The notes under the pieces are model-generated. The model saw nothing but the letters and a program-made list of their open reading frames with translations. It did not search any database and was not told where the DNA came from. Both the position numbers and the translations under genes were made by a program. A stretch of DNA of 64,000 nt, taken from NCBI RefSeq assembly GCF_019237635.1, contig NZ_JAFAGS010000052.1, positions 26,896 to 90,895 of the forward strand, written 5' to 3'. Below are positions 46,550 to 55,877 of this stretch, piece after piece. Position 1 is the stretch's first letter, and each line of letters starts with the position of its first letter. Origin of the DNA: Pluralibacter sp. (lineage in GTDB: Bacteria; Pseudomonadota; Gammaproteobacteria; Enterobacterales; Enterobacteriaceae).

Positions 46550-47428
46550 TTATGCCTGCAGTTCCAGCCCGGCGAGGCGTTTCCAGTAGCCGTTGCAGTC
46601 GCTGTTTGCCGTCAGCGGCAGCGGCGCCGCCCCGTTTTCGTTGGCGCGGAAGGCATCGAGCATCGCAAAGGTTTCACTTCCCAGCGGCGACAGACGGACC
46701 ATGTCGACCAGTCCCTGCATGGAGGCGAGCTCGTTGCCGAGGTTATAGACATAACCGCTCATGGTCTGAATACCGTTAAGCACAAATACCTGCTGATTTT
46801 CCTGCGACAGCACGCTGCGGCCATTCGGGTACTTGATGCAGCAGGTTTCGCACTCGTCTTTCGGGAGGTCTTCCGAGCGGGCGGTAAAGCAGCGCGCGGA
46901 GTACGCCAGCGGCAGGTGACCGTAGCTCAGCACTTCCACCTCAAACTGATTGCGGATCCCCAGCTCATCACACTGATTAAGCAGATTGACCAGCCAGTCC
47001 CGGGACAGCTCGACCGGCATACACCAGCGCGCCATGCCCTGTTTGAGCAGCAGGCGCAGTGTGACGGCGTTATAGCAGTTCAGTGCGTGCCCGGCGACGA
47101 ACGGCAGCTTGCGCTCGGCGCACAGATTCACCACGCCAAGATCGCTGGCCTCGATCAGAAATTCGCCGTTGTCGACATAGCGCTTCAGCTCGCCCAGTTC
47201 CGACGACGCCTGTACCAGCGCAAGGGTCGAAAGCACGACCTGCTTGCCGCTACCGGCCAGGCTTTTCGCCATCTCAAGCCAGTCGCCGACTTTGGTGCCG
47301 CGACGCTTGCTGCAGACCGCCTCGCCGAGGTAAATCACATCGGCGCAGCTGTGCGCCGCCTGCTGGTAAAAGGCCTCCAGCGTCTCTTTTGACCAGTAGT
47401 AGAGCACCGGTCCTAATGAATATTTCAT
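46550..47428 (-). CDS. ubiV: O2-independent ubiquinone biosynthesis protein UbiV
   Basis: UbiV is a U32-peptidase-like [4Fe-4S] protein that, with UbiU, performs the hydroxylations of ubiquinone synthesis without oxygen. It has 292 residues from ATG 47428-47426 (MKYSLGPVLYYW). The cluster-binding Cys are visible: one early (LGEAVCSKRR) and a later group with DECETCCIKYPNG. It follows ubiU after 8 bp, so both subunits of the heterodimer are coexpressed. Confidence 0.95.
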   Translation of the reverse strand: MKYSLGPVLYYWSKETLEAFYQQAAHSCADVIYLGEAVCSKRRGTKVGDWLEMAKSLAGSGKQVVLSTLALVQASSELGELKRYVDNGEFLIEASDLGVVNLCAERKLPFVAGHALNCYNAVTLRLLLKQGMARWCMPVELSRDWLVNLLNQCDELGIRNQFEVEVLSYGHLPLAYSARCFTARSEDLPKDECETCCIKYPNGRSVLSQENQQVFVLNGIQTMSGYVYNLGNELASMQGLVDMVRLSPLGSETFAMLDAFRANENGAAPLPLTANSDCNGYWKRLAGLELQA

Positions 47429-47436
47429 CGCGTTAC

Positions 47437-48432
47437 CTACTGCCATTTACGGTGATATGCGCCAAGGGTCGTCTGGGTACCTTCGGACATCGAGCCCAGC
47501 GTCTCCATCCACGCGGACTGCGGGACAAAGTTCTGCGGATCGGCCATACAGCGGTCAATCGCCTGACGCCATACTTTGGCGACCTGGCTGACATAAGCCG
47601 GGCTGCGCTGGCGACCTTCGATTTTCACTGAAGCGATATTCGCCGCCAGCAGCTCAGGCAGCAGTTCCAGCGTGTTGAGGCTGGTGGGCTCTTCCAGCGC
47701 ATGATAGCGCTCGCCGTCCACCAGATAGCGGCCTTTGCACAGCGTCGGATAACCCGCGTTTTCACCCTCCTGGTAGCGGTCGATCAGCACGTCATTGAGG
47801 CGTGATTCCAGCCCCTGCGGCGTTTGCTGCCAGCGAACGAAACGGGCGGGCGAGCAGGCGCCGACGGTATTGGGCGACTCCCCTGTTAAATAAGAGGAGA
47901 GATAACAGCGTCCTTCCGCCATAATGCACAGGCTGCCGAACGCAAAAACTTCCAGCGGTACTGGCGTGGCGCGCGCGAGTTGCTTAACCTGATGGATGGA
48001 CAATACGCGTGGCAGTACAACGCGCGCGACGTCAAAGTGGCGATGGTAAAAGCGAATCGCCTCTTCGTTAGTGGCGGAGGCCTGGACCGACACGTGGCGT
48101 TCAATATGCGGATAGCGCTCAGCGGCGTATTCCAGCATCGCGAGGTCGGCGAGGATCAGGGCGTCGGCGCCGAGCTGCGCGGCCATATCCACCGCGCGCT
48201 GCCAGCGGGCGTAGCCGTCGGGATGCGCAAACGTATTAATGGCGATGTGCAGCTTGCGGCGATGCTGATGCACAAAGTTGACCGCTTCCTGCAGTTTTTT
48301 TTCGGTGAAGTTAAGACCGGCAAAGTGGCGGGCGTTAGTATCATCTTTCAGCCCGATATACACGGCATCGGCACCGTTTTCGATGGCCGCCTTAAGCGCC
48401 GGAAGATTTCCGGCAGGGCAGAGCAGCTCCAT
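47437..48432 (-). CDS. ubiU: O2-independent ubiquinone biosynthesis protein UbiU
   Basis: UbiU is the partner of UbiV in oxygen-independent ubiquinone hydroxylation using prephenate as donor. It has 331 residues, a U32-like fold starting MELLCPAGNLPALKAAIENGADAVYIG, with Cys residues for a [4Fe-4S] cluster (SLCIMAEGRCYLSSY and CSPARF segments). It is divergent from ubiT across about 220 bp, which in E. coli carries FNR-dependent promoters. Confidence 0.95.
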   Translation of the reverse strand: MELLCPAGNLPALKAAIENGADAVYIGLKDDTNARHFAGLNFTEKKLQEAVNFVHQHRRKLHIAINTFAHPDGYARWQRAVDMAAQLGADALILADLAMLEYAAERYPHIERHVSVQASATNEEAIRFYHRHFDVARVVLPRVLSIHQVKQLARATPVPLEVFAFGSLCIMAEGRCYLSSYLTGESPNTVGACSPARFVRWQQTPQGLESRLNDVLIDRYQEGENAGYPTLCKGRYLVDGERYHALEEPTSLNTLELLPELLAANIASVKIEGRQRSPAYVSQVAKVWRQAIDRCMADPQNFVPQSAWMETLGSMSEGTQTTLGAYHRKWQ

Positions 48433-48652
48433 AATATTTCCTGAAGGCAGCGACCCGCAGGGCCGCAGAATTGTTAACGAACTGGGATTTTAGTTAACCC
48501 ATCGGCGACAATTTTTGATTTGAGGCAGTTAAAAGCGTATTGATGACGCTAATAATGGGTACAGGCTCTTACAGAATTGTTGATTTACGCCGCTATGTCG
48601 TTTATCTGATATGGCAAAATAACAGGACTTTTGCATTGAGGGAGTAAAGCTC

Positions 48653-49177
48653 GTGTTGGATAAACTGCGTTCGCGCCTGGTACAACTGGGCCCGACTCTG
48701 ATGAGCGTACCGGTAAAAATGACGCCGTTTGCGTTGAAACGTCAGGTGCTGGAACAGGTATTGAGCTGGCAATTTCGCCAGGCGCTGGCTGACGGGGAGC
48801 TGGATTTCCTTGAAGGCCGCTGGTTAAGCATTGAGGTGCGCGACATCGGGCTGCGGTGGTTCACGTCCGTTGACCACGACAAGCTGGTGGTCAGCCAGTC
48901 CGCAGAGGCCGATGTGAGCTTCAGCGCCGACGCCAGCGATCTGCTGATGATCGCGGCACGCAAACAGGATCCGGACACGCTCTTTTTCCAGCGCCGTTTA
49001 GTGATTGAAGGCGACACGGAACTGGGGCTGTATGTCAAAAACGTGATGGACGCCATTGAGCTTGAGCAGATGCCGAAAGCGCTTCGCGTCATGCTGCTGC
49101 AGCTGGCGGACTTTGTGGAAGCGGGGATGAAAACTCCTTCGCCAACCAGACACACATCGGTAGGTGAGCCATGCTGA
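48653..49177 (+). CDS. ubiT: SCP2-domain ubiquinone biosynthesis accessory factor UbiT
   Basis: UbiT is the anaerobic counterpart of UbiJ: an SCP2 lipid-binding protein that presents ubiquinone intermediates to the biosynthetic enzymes. It has 174 residues with the SCP2 domain at about 45-145. It starts at GTG 48653, with GGGAG about 11 bases upstream, as E. coli numbering supports. Its end overlaps yhbS by 7 bp. Confidence 0.94.
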   Translation: MLDKLRSRLVQLGPTLMSVPVKMTPFALKRQVLEQVLSWQFRQALADGELDFLEGRWLSIEVRDIGLRWFTSVDHDKLVVSQSAEADVSFSADASDLLMIAARKQDPDTLFFQRRLVIEGDTELGLYVKNVMDAIELEQMPKALRVMLLQLADFVEAGMKTPSPTRHTSVGEPC

Positions 49178-49674
49178 TACGAGTGGAAATTGGGATTGAC
49201 GCGCCGGGGATAGATTCCCTGCTGCGTCGCGCCTTCGGGGGCGACGCAGAAGCAAAGTTGGTACATGACCTGCGTGAAGACGGCTTAATTACTCTTGGCC
49301 TGGTCGCCACAGACGACGAAGGGCAGGTGGTCGGCTATGTGGCCTTTAGCCCAGTGAGTGTTGAAGGCGAAGAGCTGCAATGGGTCGGGCTTGCGCCGCT
49401 GGCGGTGGACGAAAACTATCGCGGGCAGGGCATTGGTCGCCAGCTGGTGTATGAGGGGCTGGATTCACTCAATGAGTTTGGTTATGCCGCCGTGGTGACG
49501 CTTGGCGATCCGGCGCTGTATAGCCGTCTGGGCTTTGAACCCGCGTCCCGCTTCGACCTGCGCTGCCGCTGGCCGGACACGGAAGCCGGGTTCCAGGTTC
49601 ACCGCCTGGCCGACGATGCCCTCAACGGCGTTCACGGTCTGGTGGAGTACTGCGATCATTTCAATCGCTTTTGA
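49171..49674 (+). CDS. yhbS: GNAT-family N-acetyltransferase YhbS
   Basis: YhbS is a 167-residue GNAT protein. The acetyl-CoA pyrophosphate-binding motif A is [19 protein letters not shown] (about 74-92, with the RGQGIG loop), followed by [10 protein letters not shown]. The substrate is unknown. It overlaps ubiT by 7 bp on the same strand and yhbQ by 14 bp tail-to-tail. Confidence 0.93.
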   Translation: MLIRVEIGIDAPGIDSLLRRAFGGDAEAKLVHDLREDGLITLGLVATDDEGQVVGYVAFSPVSVEGEELQWVGLAPLAVDENYRGQGIGRQLVYEGLDSLNEFGYAAVVTLGDPALYSRLGFEPASRFDLRCRWPDTEAGFQVHRLADDALNGVHGLVEYCDHFNRF

Positions 49675-49945
49675 GTTGCGCCAGCAGCATCTCAACGGTG
49701 TCATCTCCGGCGACGAGGCGCTCTTTCTGGCGCTTCGTCAGCTGCTTAATACGGTACTCGATCCGCAACGCTAGTGAGTGTTCACCCACTTCGGCGGAAA
49801 AGGCCAGGCTGAGTTCACCCTTGCCGCGCAGGGCCTTGGCGCCTTTCCCTCGCTGATGCTGTTCTACGCGGCGTGCGACATCCGTTGTAATGCCGGTATA
49901 GAGGCGATTATCCGCCGTACGAATCAAATAGACGAACCAGCACAC
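49661..49945 (-). CDS. yhbQ: GIY-YIG nuclease-superfamily protein YhbQ
   Basis: This is a 94-residue single-domain GIY-YIG protein, here with the variant [14 protein letters not shown] as its signature, then the conserved Arg (RRVEQH) and C-terminal helix. E. coli YhbQ is reported to act on DNA during damage or biofilm growth, but a clear role is lacking. It starts at GTG 49945-49943 with AGGAG seven bases upstream. Its 3' end overlaps the yhbS 3' end. Compared with the 100-residue E. coli form the C-terminus is shortened. Confidence 0.9.
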   Translation of the reverse strand: MCWFVYLIRTADNRLYTGITTDVARRVEQHQRGKGAKALRGKGELSLAFSAEVGEHSLALRIEYRIKQLTKRQKERLVAGDDTVEMLLAQLKSD

Positions 49946-49997
49946 GCTATGACTCCTGTGTTAAGGTGACCGCACCATAGCACGCAGGAGAGGAAAA

Positions 49998-50426
49998 ATG
50001 GAATCACTGGCTGCCATCAGCCGTTGGCTGGAGAAACAGCACGTCGTCAGCTGGAGCGTGGCGCAAAACGGCGAGCTATGGGCGGCCTGCGCGTTTTACC
50101 TCTATGACCGCGAAAAGGTCGCCTTTTACCTCCTGACGGAAGAAACCACGCGCCATGCCCGGATGAGCGGCAAACGCGCCCCGGTTGCAGGCACCGTCAA
50201 CGGCCAACCAAAAACCGTGGCGCTGATTCGCGGAGTACAGTTTCGCGGCGAGATCCGCCTGCTGGAAGGCGAAGAAAGCGAAAGGATGCGCGAGCGCTAC
50301 AATCGACGTTTTCCCGTCGCCAGAATACACCCGTCGCCAGTGTGGGAAATTCGTCTTGATGAACTAAAATTTACAGATAACACGCTGGGTTTTGGCAAAA
50401 AGATCCATTGGCTACGCCAGGAGTAA
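49998..50426 (+). CDS. yhbP: UPF0306 / flavin-reductase-like split-barrel protein YhbP
   Basis: YhbP is a 142-residue protein of the UPF0306 family, with a pyridoxamine-oxidase-like FMN split-barrel fold. The conserved [23 protein letters not shown] segment (about 61-83) and C-terminal [11 protein letters not shown] match the E. coli protein. No enzymatic role is established. An AGGAGAGGAAAA ribosome site precedes it, and yraR follows after 3 bp. Confidence 0.92.
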   Translation: MESLAAISRWLEKQHVVSWSVAQNGELWAACAFYLYDREKVAFYLLTEETTRHARMSGKRAPVAGTVNGQPKTVALIRGVQFRGEIRLLEGEESERMRERYNRRFPVARIHPSPVWEIRLDELKFTDNTLGFGKKIHWLRQE

Positions 50427-50429
50427 ACC

Positions 50430-51083
50430 ATGGCAAATGTACTGATTACCGGCGCAACGGGGCTGGTTGGTGCTCACTTACTGCGTTTACTGCTGCGAGA
50501 GCCGGGTATTACCTCGATAACGGCGGCGACCCGACGCCCTATGCCGCCGATGCCAGGCGTGACTAACATCCATAACCCGCAGCTCCTGAAAGCGCTGGAG
50601 CAGGTCGAGGGGCCTGTCGATATCGTGTTCTGCTGCCTTGGCACGACCCGACGCGATGCGGGCAGTAAAACCGCGTTTATTCATGCCGACTACACGCTGG
50701 TGATAGAGACCGCGCTGGCCGGACGGCGCCTGGGCGCGACGCAGATGCTGGTGGTCAGCGCCATGGGCGCCAATGCCCGTTCGCCGTTTTTCTACAACCG
50801 GGTAAAAGGCGAAATGGAGGGGGCGCTTATCGCGCAGCGCTGGCCGAGCCTGACGATTGCCCGCCCGTCGATGCTGTTAGGCGAGCGGAAAACCCACCGG
50901 CTTAACGAATCTCTGCTGGCGCCGCTGTTTCGTCTGTTGCCGGGAAACTGGAAATCGATTGAGGCGAAAGATGTGGCGCGGGCGCTACTGGCCCAGTCGC
51001 TATCGCCGGGAGAGGATGGCGTGACTATTCTGCCCTCCGCCCGGCTTCGCCAGATGGCGGCCCGGCAGCATGCTGCCGGGTAG
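50430..51083 (+). CDS. yraR: NAD(P)-binding Rossmann-fold protein YraR
   Basis: YraR is a 217-residue atypical short-chain-dehydrogenase-like protein. The N-terminal dinucleotide loop is [15 protein letters not shown]; the [14 protein letters not shown] segment (about 130-143) carries the Tyr-x3-Lys-like positions. It matches E. coli YraR along its length (for example VVSAMGANA and [10 protein letters not shown]). Function is unknown. It is 3 bp from yhbP. In E. coli yhbO and yraQ occur in this stretch; they are absent here. Confidence 0.9.
   Translation: MANVLITGATGLVGAHLLRLLLREPGITSITAATRRPMPPMPGVTNIHNPQLLKALEQVEGPVDIVFCCLGTTRRDAGSKTAFIHADYTLVIETALAGRRLGATQMLVVSAMGANARSPFFYNRVKGEMEGALIAQRWPSLTIARPSMLLGERKTHRLNESLLAPLFRLLPGNWKSIEAKDVARALLAQSLSPGEDGVTILPSARLRQMAARQHAAG
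51061..51080. other. 20-bp perfect palindrome at the yraR/dolP junction
   Basis: CCCGGCAGCATGCTGCCGGG occupies the last codons of yraR, immediately before the convergent dolP stop. It lacks a T-run on either strand; it may fold into a stem that blocks opposing transcription or 3'-exonucleases. Confidence 0.5.
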
Positions 51084-51089
51084 TGAGCG

Positions 51090-51665
51090 TTATTTGATGT
51101 AGGTAAATGCGGTGGTGACGTGCTTCACGCCGCTCACCCGGCTGGCGATATCCGCCGCCGCTTTTCCTTCGCGGTCGGTCACCAGCCCCATCAGGAACAC
51201 TTCGCTGTTTTCCGTGGTGATCTTCACGTTAGAGGCCTTCACCTGATCAGTGCTGAACAGCTGTGAGCGCACTTTGGTGGTTATCCAGGTGTCGGAAGAG
51301 GTGGTGCCCAACCCGATCGGCTGACCCTGGCGGATTTCGTTATACACCTCGCTCGTTCCTTCCACGCCCATCGCTATCTGTTTGGCGCGGGAGGTCAGGT
51401 CCGCAGACGGCGACTGGCCGGTCAGCAACACTTTGCCCTGATAGGCCATCACGTTGATGCGCGCTTCTTTCTTAATTTGTGCATCTTTTTGCAGGGTGTT
51501 GTTCACGCGCAGTTCAAGCGTGCTGTCATCCACCTGAGTACCCACAGAGCGTGGGTCGGTTGCGGCTTTTGTGCCAACCGCCGCAGTGCCAACGACCGCC
51601 GCCGCGAGACATCCCTGCAGCAGCAGAGCGGAAATAAGGACTGCGAGGGGCGCTAATGCCTTCAT
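51090..51665 (-). CDS. dolP: Dual BON-domain outer membrane lipoprotein DolP (YraP)
   Basis: DolP is an outer membrane lipoprotein that supports BAM function and envelope integrity and localises to division sites. It has 191 residues. The signal peptide ends at lipobox LLQG-Cys19. Two BON domains follow (about 46-115 and 124-191). It lies 9 bp downstream of diaA in the same direction. In E. coli it is under sigma-E control; I did not identify that promoter here. Confidence 0.95.
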   Translation of the reverse strand: MKALAPLAVLISALLLQGCLAAAVVGTAAVGTKAATDPRSVGTQVDDSTLELRVNNTLQKDAQIKKEARINVMAYQGKVLLTGQSPSADLTSRAKQIAMGVEGTSEVYNEIRQGQPIGLGTTSSDTWITTKVRSQLFSTDQVKASNVKITTENSEVFLMGLVTDREGKAAADIASRVSGVKHVTTAFTYIK

Positions 51666-51674
51666 AGGTACTCC

Positions 51675-52265
51675 TTAATCGTCCTGGTGTGGGAAAAGGG
51701 TGTTATCAATCAGATCGCAAAGACAGTTCACCGTCAGCATATGCATTTCCTGAATACGCGCGCTACGGTGAGACGGAATACGGATTTCCACGTCCTGCTG
51801 GCCCAGCAGGCCAGCCAGCTCCCCGCCGTCATACCCGGTCAGCGCGACAATGGTCATATCGCGTGTCACCGCCGCTTCTACCGCTTTGACGATATCGCGA
51901 CTGTTGCCGCGGGTCGAAATCGCCAGCAGTACGTCGCCCGCATGACCGAGCGCACGCACCTGCTTGGCGTACACTTCATCATGGAGACGGTCATTGGCGA
52001 TGGCGGTCAGCACCACATTATCGGTATTCAACGCAATGGCGGGTAAACCGGGGCGCTCTGTCTCGAAACGGTTGATCATGCAGGCAGCAAAATGCTGTGC
52101 GTTGGCGGCGGAGGTGCCATTGCCACAACAGAGGATTTTGTTGCCGTTCAGTAAAGATTGCACCAGCGTCATCGCCGCCCGGGAAATGGCGTCCGGGAGT
52201 GCTTCTGCTGCTGCTATTTGGGTTTGAATGCTTTCCGTAAAGCAGGCTTTAATTCTGTCGAGCAC
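51675..52265 (-). CDS. diaA: DnaA initiator-associating protein DiaA
   Basis: DiaA is a tetrameric SIS-domain protein that binds several DnaA molecules and promotes their assembly at oriC. It has 196 residues resembling sedoheptulose-7-phosphate isomerase GmhA ([46 protein letters not shown]). It lies 26 bp after yraN and 9 bp before dolP, within the lpoA-yraN-diaA-dolP operon. Confidence 0.95.
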   Translation of the reverse strand: MLDRIKACFTESIQTQIAAAEALPDAISRAAMTLVQSLLNGNKILCCGNGTSAANAQHFAACMINRFETERPGLPAIALNTDNVVLTAIANDRLHDEVYAKQVRALGHAGDVLLAISTRGNSRDIVKAVEAAVTRDMTIVALTGYDGGELAGLLGQQDVEIRIPSHRSARIQEMHMLTVNCLCDLIDNTLFPHQDD

Positions 52266-52291
52266 GATTTCCCTTAAATTCTGTAGTCAGG

Positions 52292-52681
52292 CTATTCGCC
52301 AAAGGCATTTTTGAACCATTCGATTCGACCGCCGGTGAAGGCTACCACATCGAACCGGCAATCCACAGTCTCAAAACTCCCATTGTGGCGGGCAAGCCAC
52401 AGGCGGGCGGTGTGTAATAGTTTTATCTGTTTGCTGCGGGTTACGCTTGCCGCTGCGCCACCATAGCATGCCGACGCCCGATAGCGCACTTCGACAAACA
52501 CGGTAATCGCACCGTCTTTCATTATAAGGTCGATTTCGCCGCCGCGGGTGCGTACATTGGCGGCGATAAAGCGTAAGCCGTTACTCTCCAGCCAGCGACG
52601 CGCCTGCTGTTCCCACGCGTCGCCGGTCTGTTTAGAACTTAACTGGCCGGGACGATTTGCCCCTGCTGGTATTTGAGCCAT
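52292..52681 (-). CDS. yraN: UPF0102 nuclease-fold protein YraN
   Basis: YraN is a 129-residue UPF0102 protein with a restriction-endonuclease-like fold. The putative catalytic signature is visible: [12 protein letters not shown] (Glu), GGEIDLIM (Asp) and VFVEVRYR (Glu-x-Lys/Arg-like). The function is not established. ATG 52681-52679 ([10 protein letters not shown]) lies within the 3' end of lpoA, overlapping it by 43 bp, as in E. coli. An in-frame start 24 bp further upstream is possible. Confidence 0.92.
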   Translation of the reverse strand: MAQIPAGANRPGQLSSKQTGDAWEQQARRWLESNGLRFIAANVRTRGGEIDLIMKDGAITVFVEVRYRASACYGGAAASVTRSKQIKLLHTARLWLARHNGSFETVDCRFDVVAFTGGRIEWFKNAFGE

Positions 52682-54777
52682 GACAACTTCCTGTTGATCA
52701 CACAATCCGGATTAGCGGTTAGATCGCCCGTGTTGCCATTAAGTTCAAATCCAGGGACCTGACGCATCTGCGAGAAGTTGTTCGCCAGCGCCCAGGCATC
52801 GACGCCCATGGCATACAGACGAGCCAGCGAGTAGTCATTATGCACGGCGCTCAGCGCCTGCTGCATCAAGGCCGGGTTGCTGCCGGCCAGCATCGGGATT
52901 TCGCTATACTGCAAACCGTCCATTTCCAGACGGAAATCCGGGCCTGCGGTTCCCTGCGCGCTACGGGAGCTGGCGTACAGCGTGACGCCGCCGTCCTGGC
53001 TGCCGTTACGCATGGCGATCATCGGCTTGAGATAGGCAATCTCTTCCGGCGTCGCCACGATGTAGGCGGCGTCGATTTTACCGCCTCCGGTGATCTGCGC
53101 ATCGCTCGGCGGCGCCGGGATGTTCAGACCGCCGATAGTCACGCCCTGCTGCTGCGGCAGGCTGGCGGTGATCGGGCTGCCGCTCAGCGCAATGCCGCCG
53201 CCGCCATTGACGCCCATTTTCAACTCAGCGGTGGAGCCAAATTTTTGCTGCAGCACAATACCGCCGCCCAGTCTCTGCCACTCCTGGGCAAACGCTGTGG
53301 CCACGCGATCGCCGAGCGCGCTGCGCGGAAGCAGCAGCAGCGGCGCCTGTTTGCCCTGGTCGTGGATATGGCGCGCCGCATCGCGGGCTTCATCCTCTGG
53401 TGAGAGGGCGAAATAGCAGATATTCGCGCGGTTTTCGACGTGTTCCGGCTGGTTAAGCGCCAGCACGTTCAGGCTGGTATTACTTTTCGCCAGCTCATCA
53501 ACGTTATTTTTCAGCAACGGGCCGACCACAATCGAAGCGCCATCCTGCTGCGCCTGGGCGAGGAGCTGGTTCAGCGGCGCCGTGGTGGTATCGTAAATTT
53601 TCAGCTCGGCCGAAGGGTTAGCCGCGGCGGTGGTGACCGCCTGCGGAGCGACAGAAACCGTTGGCTGGGCGGCAGGCGCTACCGGAGTCGCGGTGGCTGG
53701 CTGCACGGTGTTTGGCGCCTGTACGGGTTGCGCCTGGGGGCCTTGCGGCGCCTGTACTGGTTGAGTGGGCGTTGCGGCAATGACCAGGGCGGACGCGGCC
53801 GGTTGCTCGCTGGTCAGATCGCTGACTTCAGCCTGCGCCGGGCTGACGACGTTGCTGTTCGCCGCCTGCGCCACCTGCTGAGGAACCGCGCTGCCGCTTA
53901 CCGTGTTGACACCGCCGTTCTTCGCGGCTTCAAACCCCTGCTGGATAGTGCGGCCAAATACCGCCGCCTGGCCGTTTAACGGCAACAGCAGGGCGATTTT
54001 CGATGTTGACGCCGGTTTGAAGCTCTGGACGTTGGTCAGTGGCGTAGGCAGCATTTTCGCGCCCGGGTTCTGCGGATAGCGGGTCTGCCAGTCTTTAATG
54101 GCGGCTTTCATCATATCCGGATCGTTGCGGTTGTCGAACCACACGCGCTGCAGATCCAGCCAGCCCTGCAGTACATTTTCATCGGCATTAATAACCAGCG
54201 CGCTCGCCTGCTCTTTACTCATTGACGACAGCGCCTGCCAGGTGGCGTCGATGTTTTTCTGCTTCTCCTGCGGCGAAGCCAGCAGCGGCTCTTGCGCGAT
54301 CAGCGCGCGCAGCAGCGGCAGGGAGGGTTTTCCTTGCTCCGCGGTAATCGTATCCTGCCAGAAGCGCGCCTGCTGGTTAGCGTCAAGCGTTGCAGGCGTG
54401 ATTTTCGCAAGCTTCGCCTGCGCGCCGGCAAAATCTTTCTGGCTCAGCTTGAGTTCAACCGCCAGCAGAGATTGCTCCTGCCGCTGCGCGTCGTTCAGAT
54501 TCTGCGGCAACTGGCCGAACAACGCCATCGCCTGCTGGCTTTTCCCTTCTTTCAGCAGTGCACGAATGGCGAGTAATTGCCAGTTGGTCTTGCTATCATC
54601 TGAGCTTTGCTGCATCTGCTGCAGGTAATAACCTGAATCAGCCTGCGCGCTACCCTCAAGTTGGGCGGTGCTTTGCTCGGCGCTCTTCTGAGTGCCACAG
54701 CCGGCGAAAAGAAACGCTGCCAGCACGACGGGCAAGCAACGCGCGGCTTTAGAACGACGAAATGTTGACGGTACCAT
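52639..54777 (-). CDS. lpoA: Penicillin-binding protein activator LpoA
   Basis: LpoA is an outer membrane lipoprotein that spans the periplasm and activates PBP1A transglycosylase and transpeptidase activity. It has 712 residues, about 34 more than E. coli LpoA. A signal peptide ends at lipobox LFAG-Cys27. An N-terminal TPR-like helical domain (about 30-260) precedes a Type-1 periplasmic-binding-protein-like domain (from about 265). A long Gln/Ala/Pro/Thr-rich insert (about 300-385, with repeated PVQAP) accounts for the extra length. It is divergent from rsmI across 62 bp. Confidence 0.96.
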   Translation of the reverse strand: MVPSTFRRSKAARCLPVVLAAFLFAGCGTQKSAEQSTAQLEGSAQADSGYYLQQMQQSSDDSKTNWQLLAIRALLKEGKSQQAMALFGQLPQNLNDAQRQEQSLLAVELKLSQKDFAGAQAKLAKITPATLDANQQARFWQDTITAEQGKPSLPLLRALIAQEPLLASPQEKQKNIDATWQALSSMSKEQASALVINADENVLQGWLDLQRVWFDNRNDPDMMKAAIKDWQTRYPQNPGAKMLPTPLTNVQSFKPASTSKIALLLPLNGQAAVFGRTIQQGFEAAKNGGVNTVSGSAVPQQVAQAANSNVVSPAQAEVSDLTSEQPAASALVIAATPTQPVQAPQGPQAQPVQAPNTVQPATATPVAPAAQPTVSVAPQAVTTAAANPSAELKIYDTTTAPLNQLLAQAQQDGASIVVGPLLKNNVDELAKSNTSLNVLALNQPEHVENRANICYFALSPEDEARDAARHIHDQGKQAPLLLLPRSALGDRVATAFAQEWQRLGGGIVLQQKFGSTAELKMGVNGGGGIALSGSPITASLPQQQGVTIGGLNIPAPPSDAQITGGGKIDAAYIVATPEEIAYLKPMIAMRNGSQDGGVTLYASSRSAQGTAGPDFRLEMDGLQYSEIPMLAGSNPALMQQALSAVHNDYSLARLYAMGVDAWALANNFSQMRQVPGFELNGNTGDLTANPDCVINRKLSWLKYQQGQIVPAS

Positions 54778-54839
54778 ACGTATCCAGTGATATTTTTTAG
54801 CTCAATGCTCAATATTAAATCGGCAATACGGACTAAACA

Positions 54840-55703
54840 ATGAAACAACGCGAATCTGCGGACAATTCTCAAGGTCAGCTTTATATTGTGCCTACGCCCA
54901 TCGGCAACTTGGCTGACATCACCCATCGCGCGCTTGAAGTGCTGCAAGCTGTTGATCTCATTGCTGCTGAAGACACCCGTCATACCGGTTTACTGCTGCA
55001 ACATTTCGCGATTAATGCCCGTTTATTTGCGCTGCACGACCATAACGAGCAGCAAAAAGCAGAAACACTTCTGGTGAAGCTGCAGGAGGGGCAAAACATT
55101 GCGCTGGTGTCCGATGCCGGAACGCCGCTGATTAACGACCCGGGCTACCATCTGGTGCGTACCTGCCGCGAGGCCGGTATTCGCGTGGTGCCGCTGCCGG
55201 GGCCGTGCGCGGCGATAGCAGCGCTGAGCGCGGCGGGGTTACCGTCCGATCGCTTTTGCTATGAAGGTTTCCTGCCCGCGAAATCCAAAGGGCGCCGCGA
55301 CACGCTGCGCGCGTTGGAAAACGAACCCCGCACGCTGATTTTCTATGAGTCTACGCACCGGTTGCTGGAAAGTCTGGAGGATATCGTCGCCGTGCTGGGC
55401 GAATCCCGCTACGTGGTACTGGCCCGCGAGCTGACAAAAACCTGGGAGTCGATTAACGGCGCGCCGGTGGGCGAACTGCTGGCGTGGGTGAAAGAGGACG
55501 ACAACCGGCGTAAAGGCGAGATGGTGCTGATCGTCGAAGGTCACAAGGCGCAGGAAGAGGAACTGCCCGCTGAAGCGCTGCGTACGCTGGCGCTGCTGCA
55601 GGCCGAGCTGCCGCTGAAAAAAGCCGCCGCGCTGGCCGCCGAAATCCACGGCGTGAAGAAAAACGCGTTGTATAAGCACGCGCTGGCGCAGCAGGGCGAG
55701 TAA
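54840..55703 (+). CDS. rsmI: 16S rRNA (cytidine-1402 2'-O) methyltransferase RsmI
   Basis: RsmI methylates the ribose of C1402 in the 16S decoding centre, using SAM. It has 287 residues of the tetrapyrrole-methylase-like fold. Diagnostic segments are [16 protein letters not shown] (about 16-31), [25 protein letters not shown] and the [15 protein letters not shown] loop. The C-terminal ~40 residues contain a helical domain. A 3-bp gap separates it from the truncated Fic-like frame. Confidence 0.96.
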   Translation: MKQRESADNSQGQLYIVPTPIGNLADITHRALEVLQAVDLIAAEDTRHTGLLLQHFAINARLFALHDHNEQQKAETLLVKLQEGQNIALVSDAGTPLINDPGYHLVRTCREAGIRVVPLPGPCAAIAALSAAGLPSDRFCYEGFLPAKSKGRRDTLRALENEPRTLIFYESTHRLLESLEDIVAVLGESRYVVLARELTKTWESINGAPVGELLAWVKEDDNRRKGEMVLIVEGHKAQEEELPAEALRTLALLQAELPLKKAAALAAEIHGVKKNALYKHALAQQGE

Positions 55704-55706
55704 TCC

Positions 55707-55832
55707 ATGAGCCGCTATCAGCCTCCGTTCGTCATTACGGCTTCAATACTCAACAATGTTGTTGAAATTGGCGAATTACTCGGGCTCTGGGCGGCTCAAT
55801 CCGGTCGTGTTTCTCCGCTTTTGCGTAAAGAA
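55707..55832 (+). pseudogene. Truncated Fic-family protein (N-terminal remnant)
   Basis: From ATG 55707 the first ~42 codons (MSRYQPPFVITASILNNVVE then IGELLGL and SPLLRKE) resemble the N-terminus of Fic/DUF4172-like AMPylase-family proteins, in which this part precedes the RENRIRTIQGSLAIEGN-like helix. The homology stops at LRKEK, where the agaI terminator begins. The Fic catalytic HPFxxGNGR motif is absent and no remainder is seen downstream. The frame stays open to 56051, but that part is antisense to agaI. It is best read as a deletion remnant. Confidence 0.55.
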
Positions 55833-55856
55833 AAAGACACCCGAAGGTGTCTTTTG
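55831..55856. terminator. Bidirectional terminator at the end of the aga cluster
   Basis: AAAAAGACACCCGAAGGTGTCTTTT forms an 8-9-bp stem with A and T runs. On the minus strand it lies 20 bp past the agaI stop and ends the agaS-kbaY-agaBCD-agaI transcript. Confidence 0.85.
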
Positions 55857-55877
55857 CCCTGTTCAGAAGAAACCACG

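Noticed and set aside
48433..48652. FNR sites between ubiU and ubiT
   Set aside because: Several TTGAT half-sites occur (for example 48540-48544), but none has a convincing ATCAA partner four bases away, so no site was annotated despite known FNR control in E. coli.
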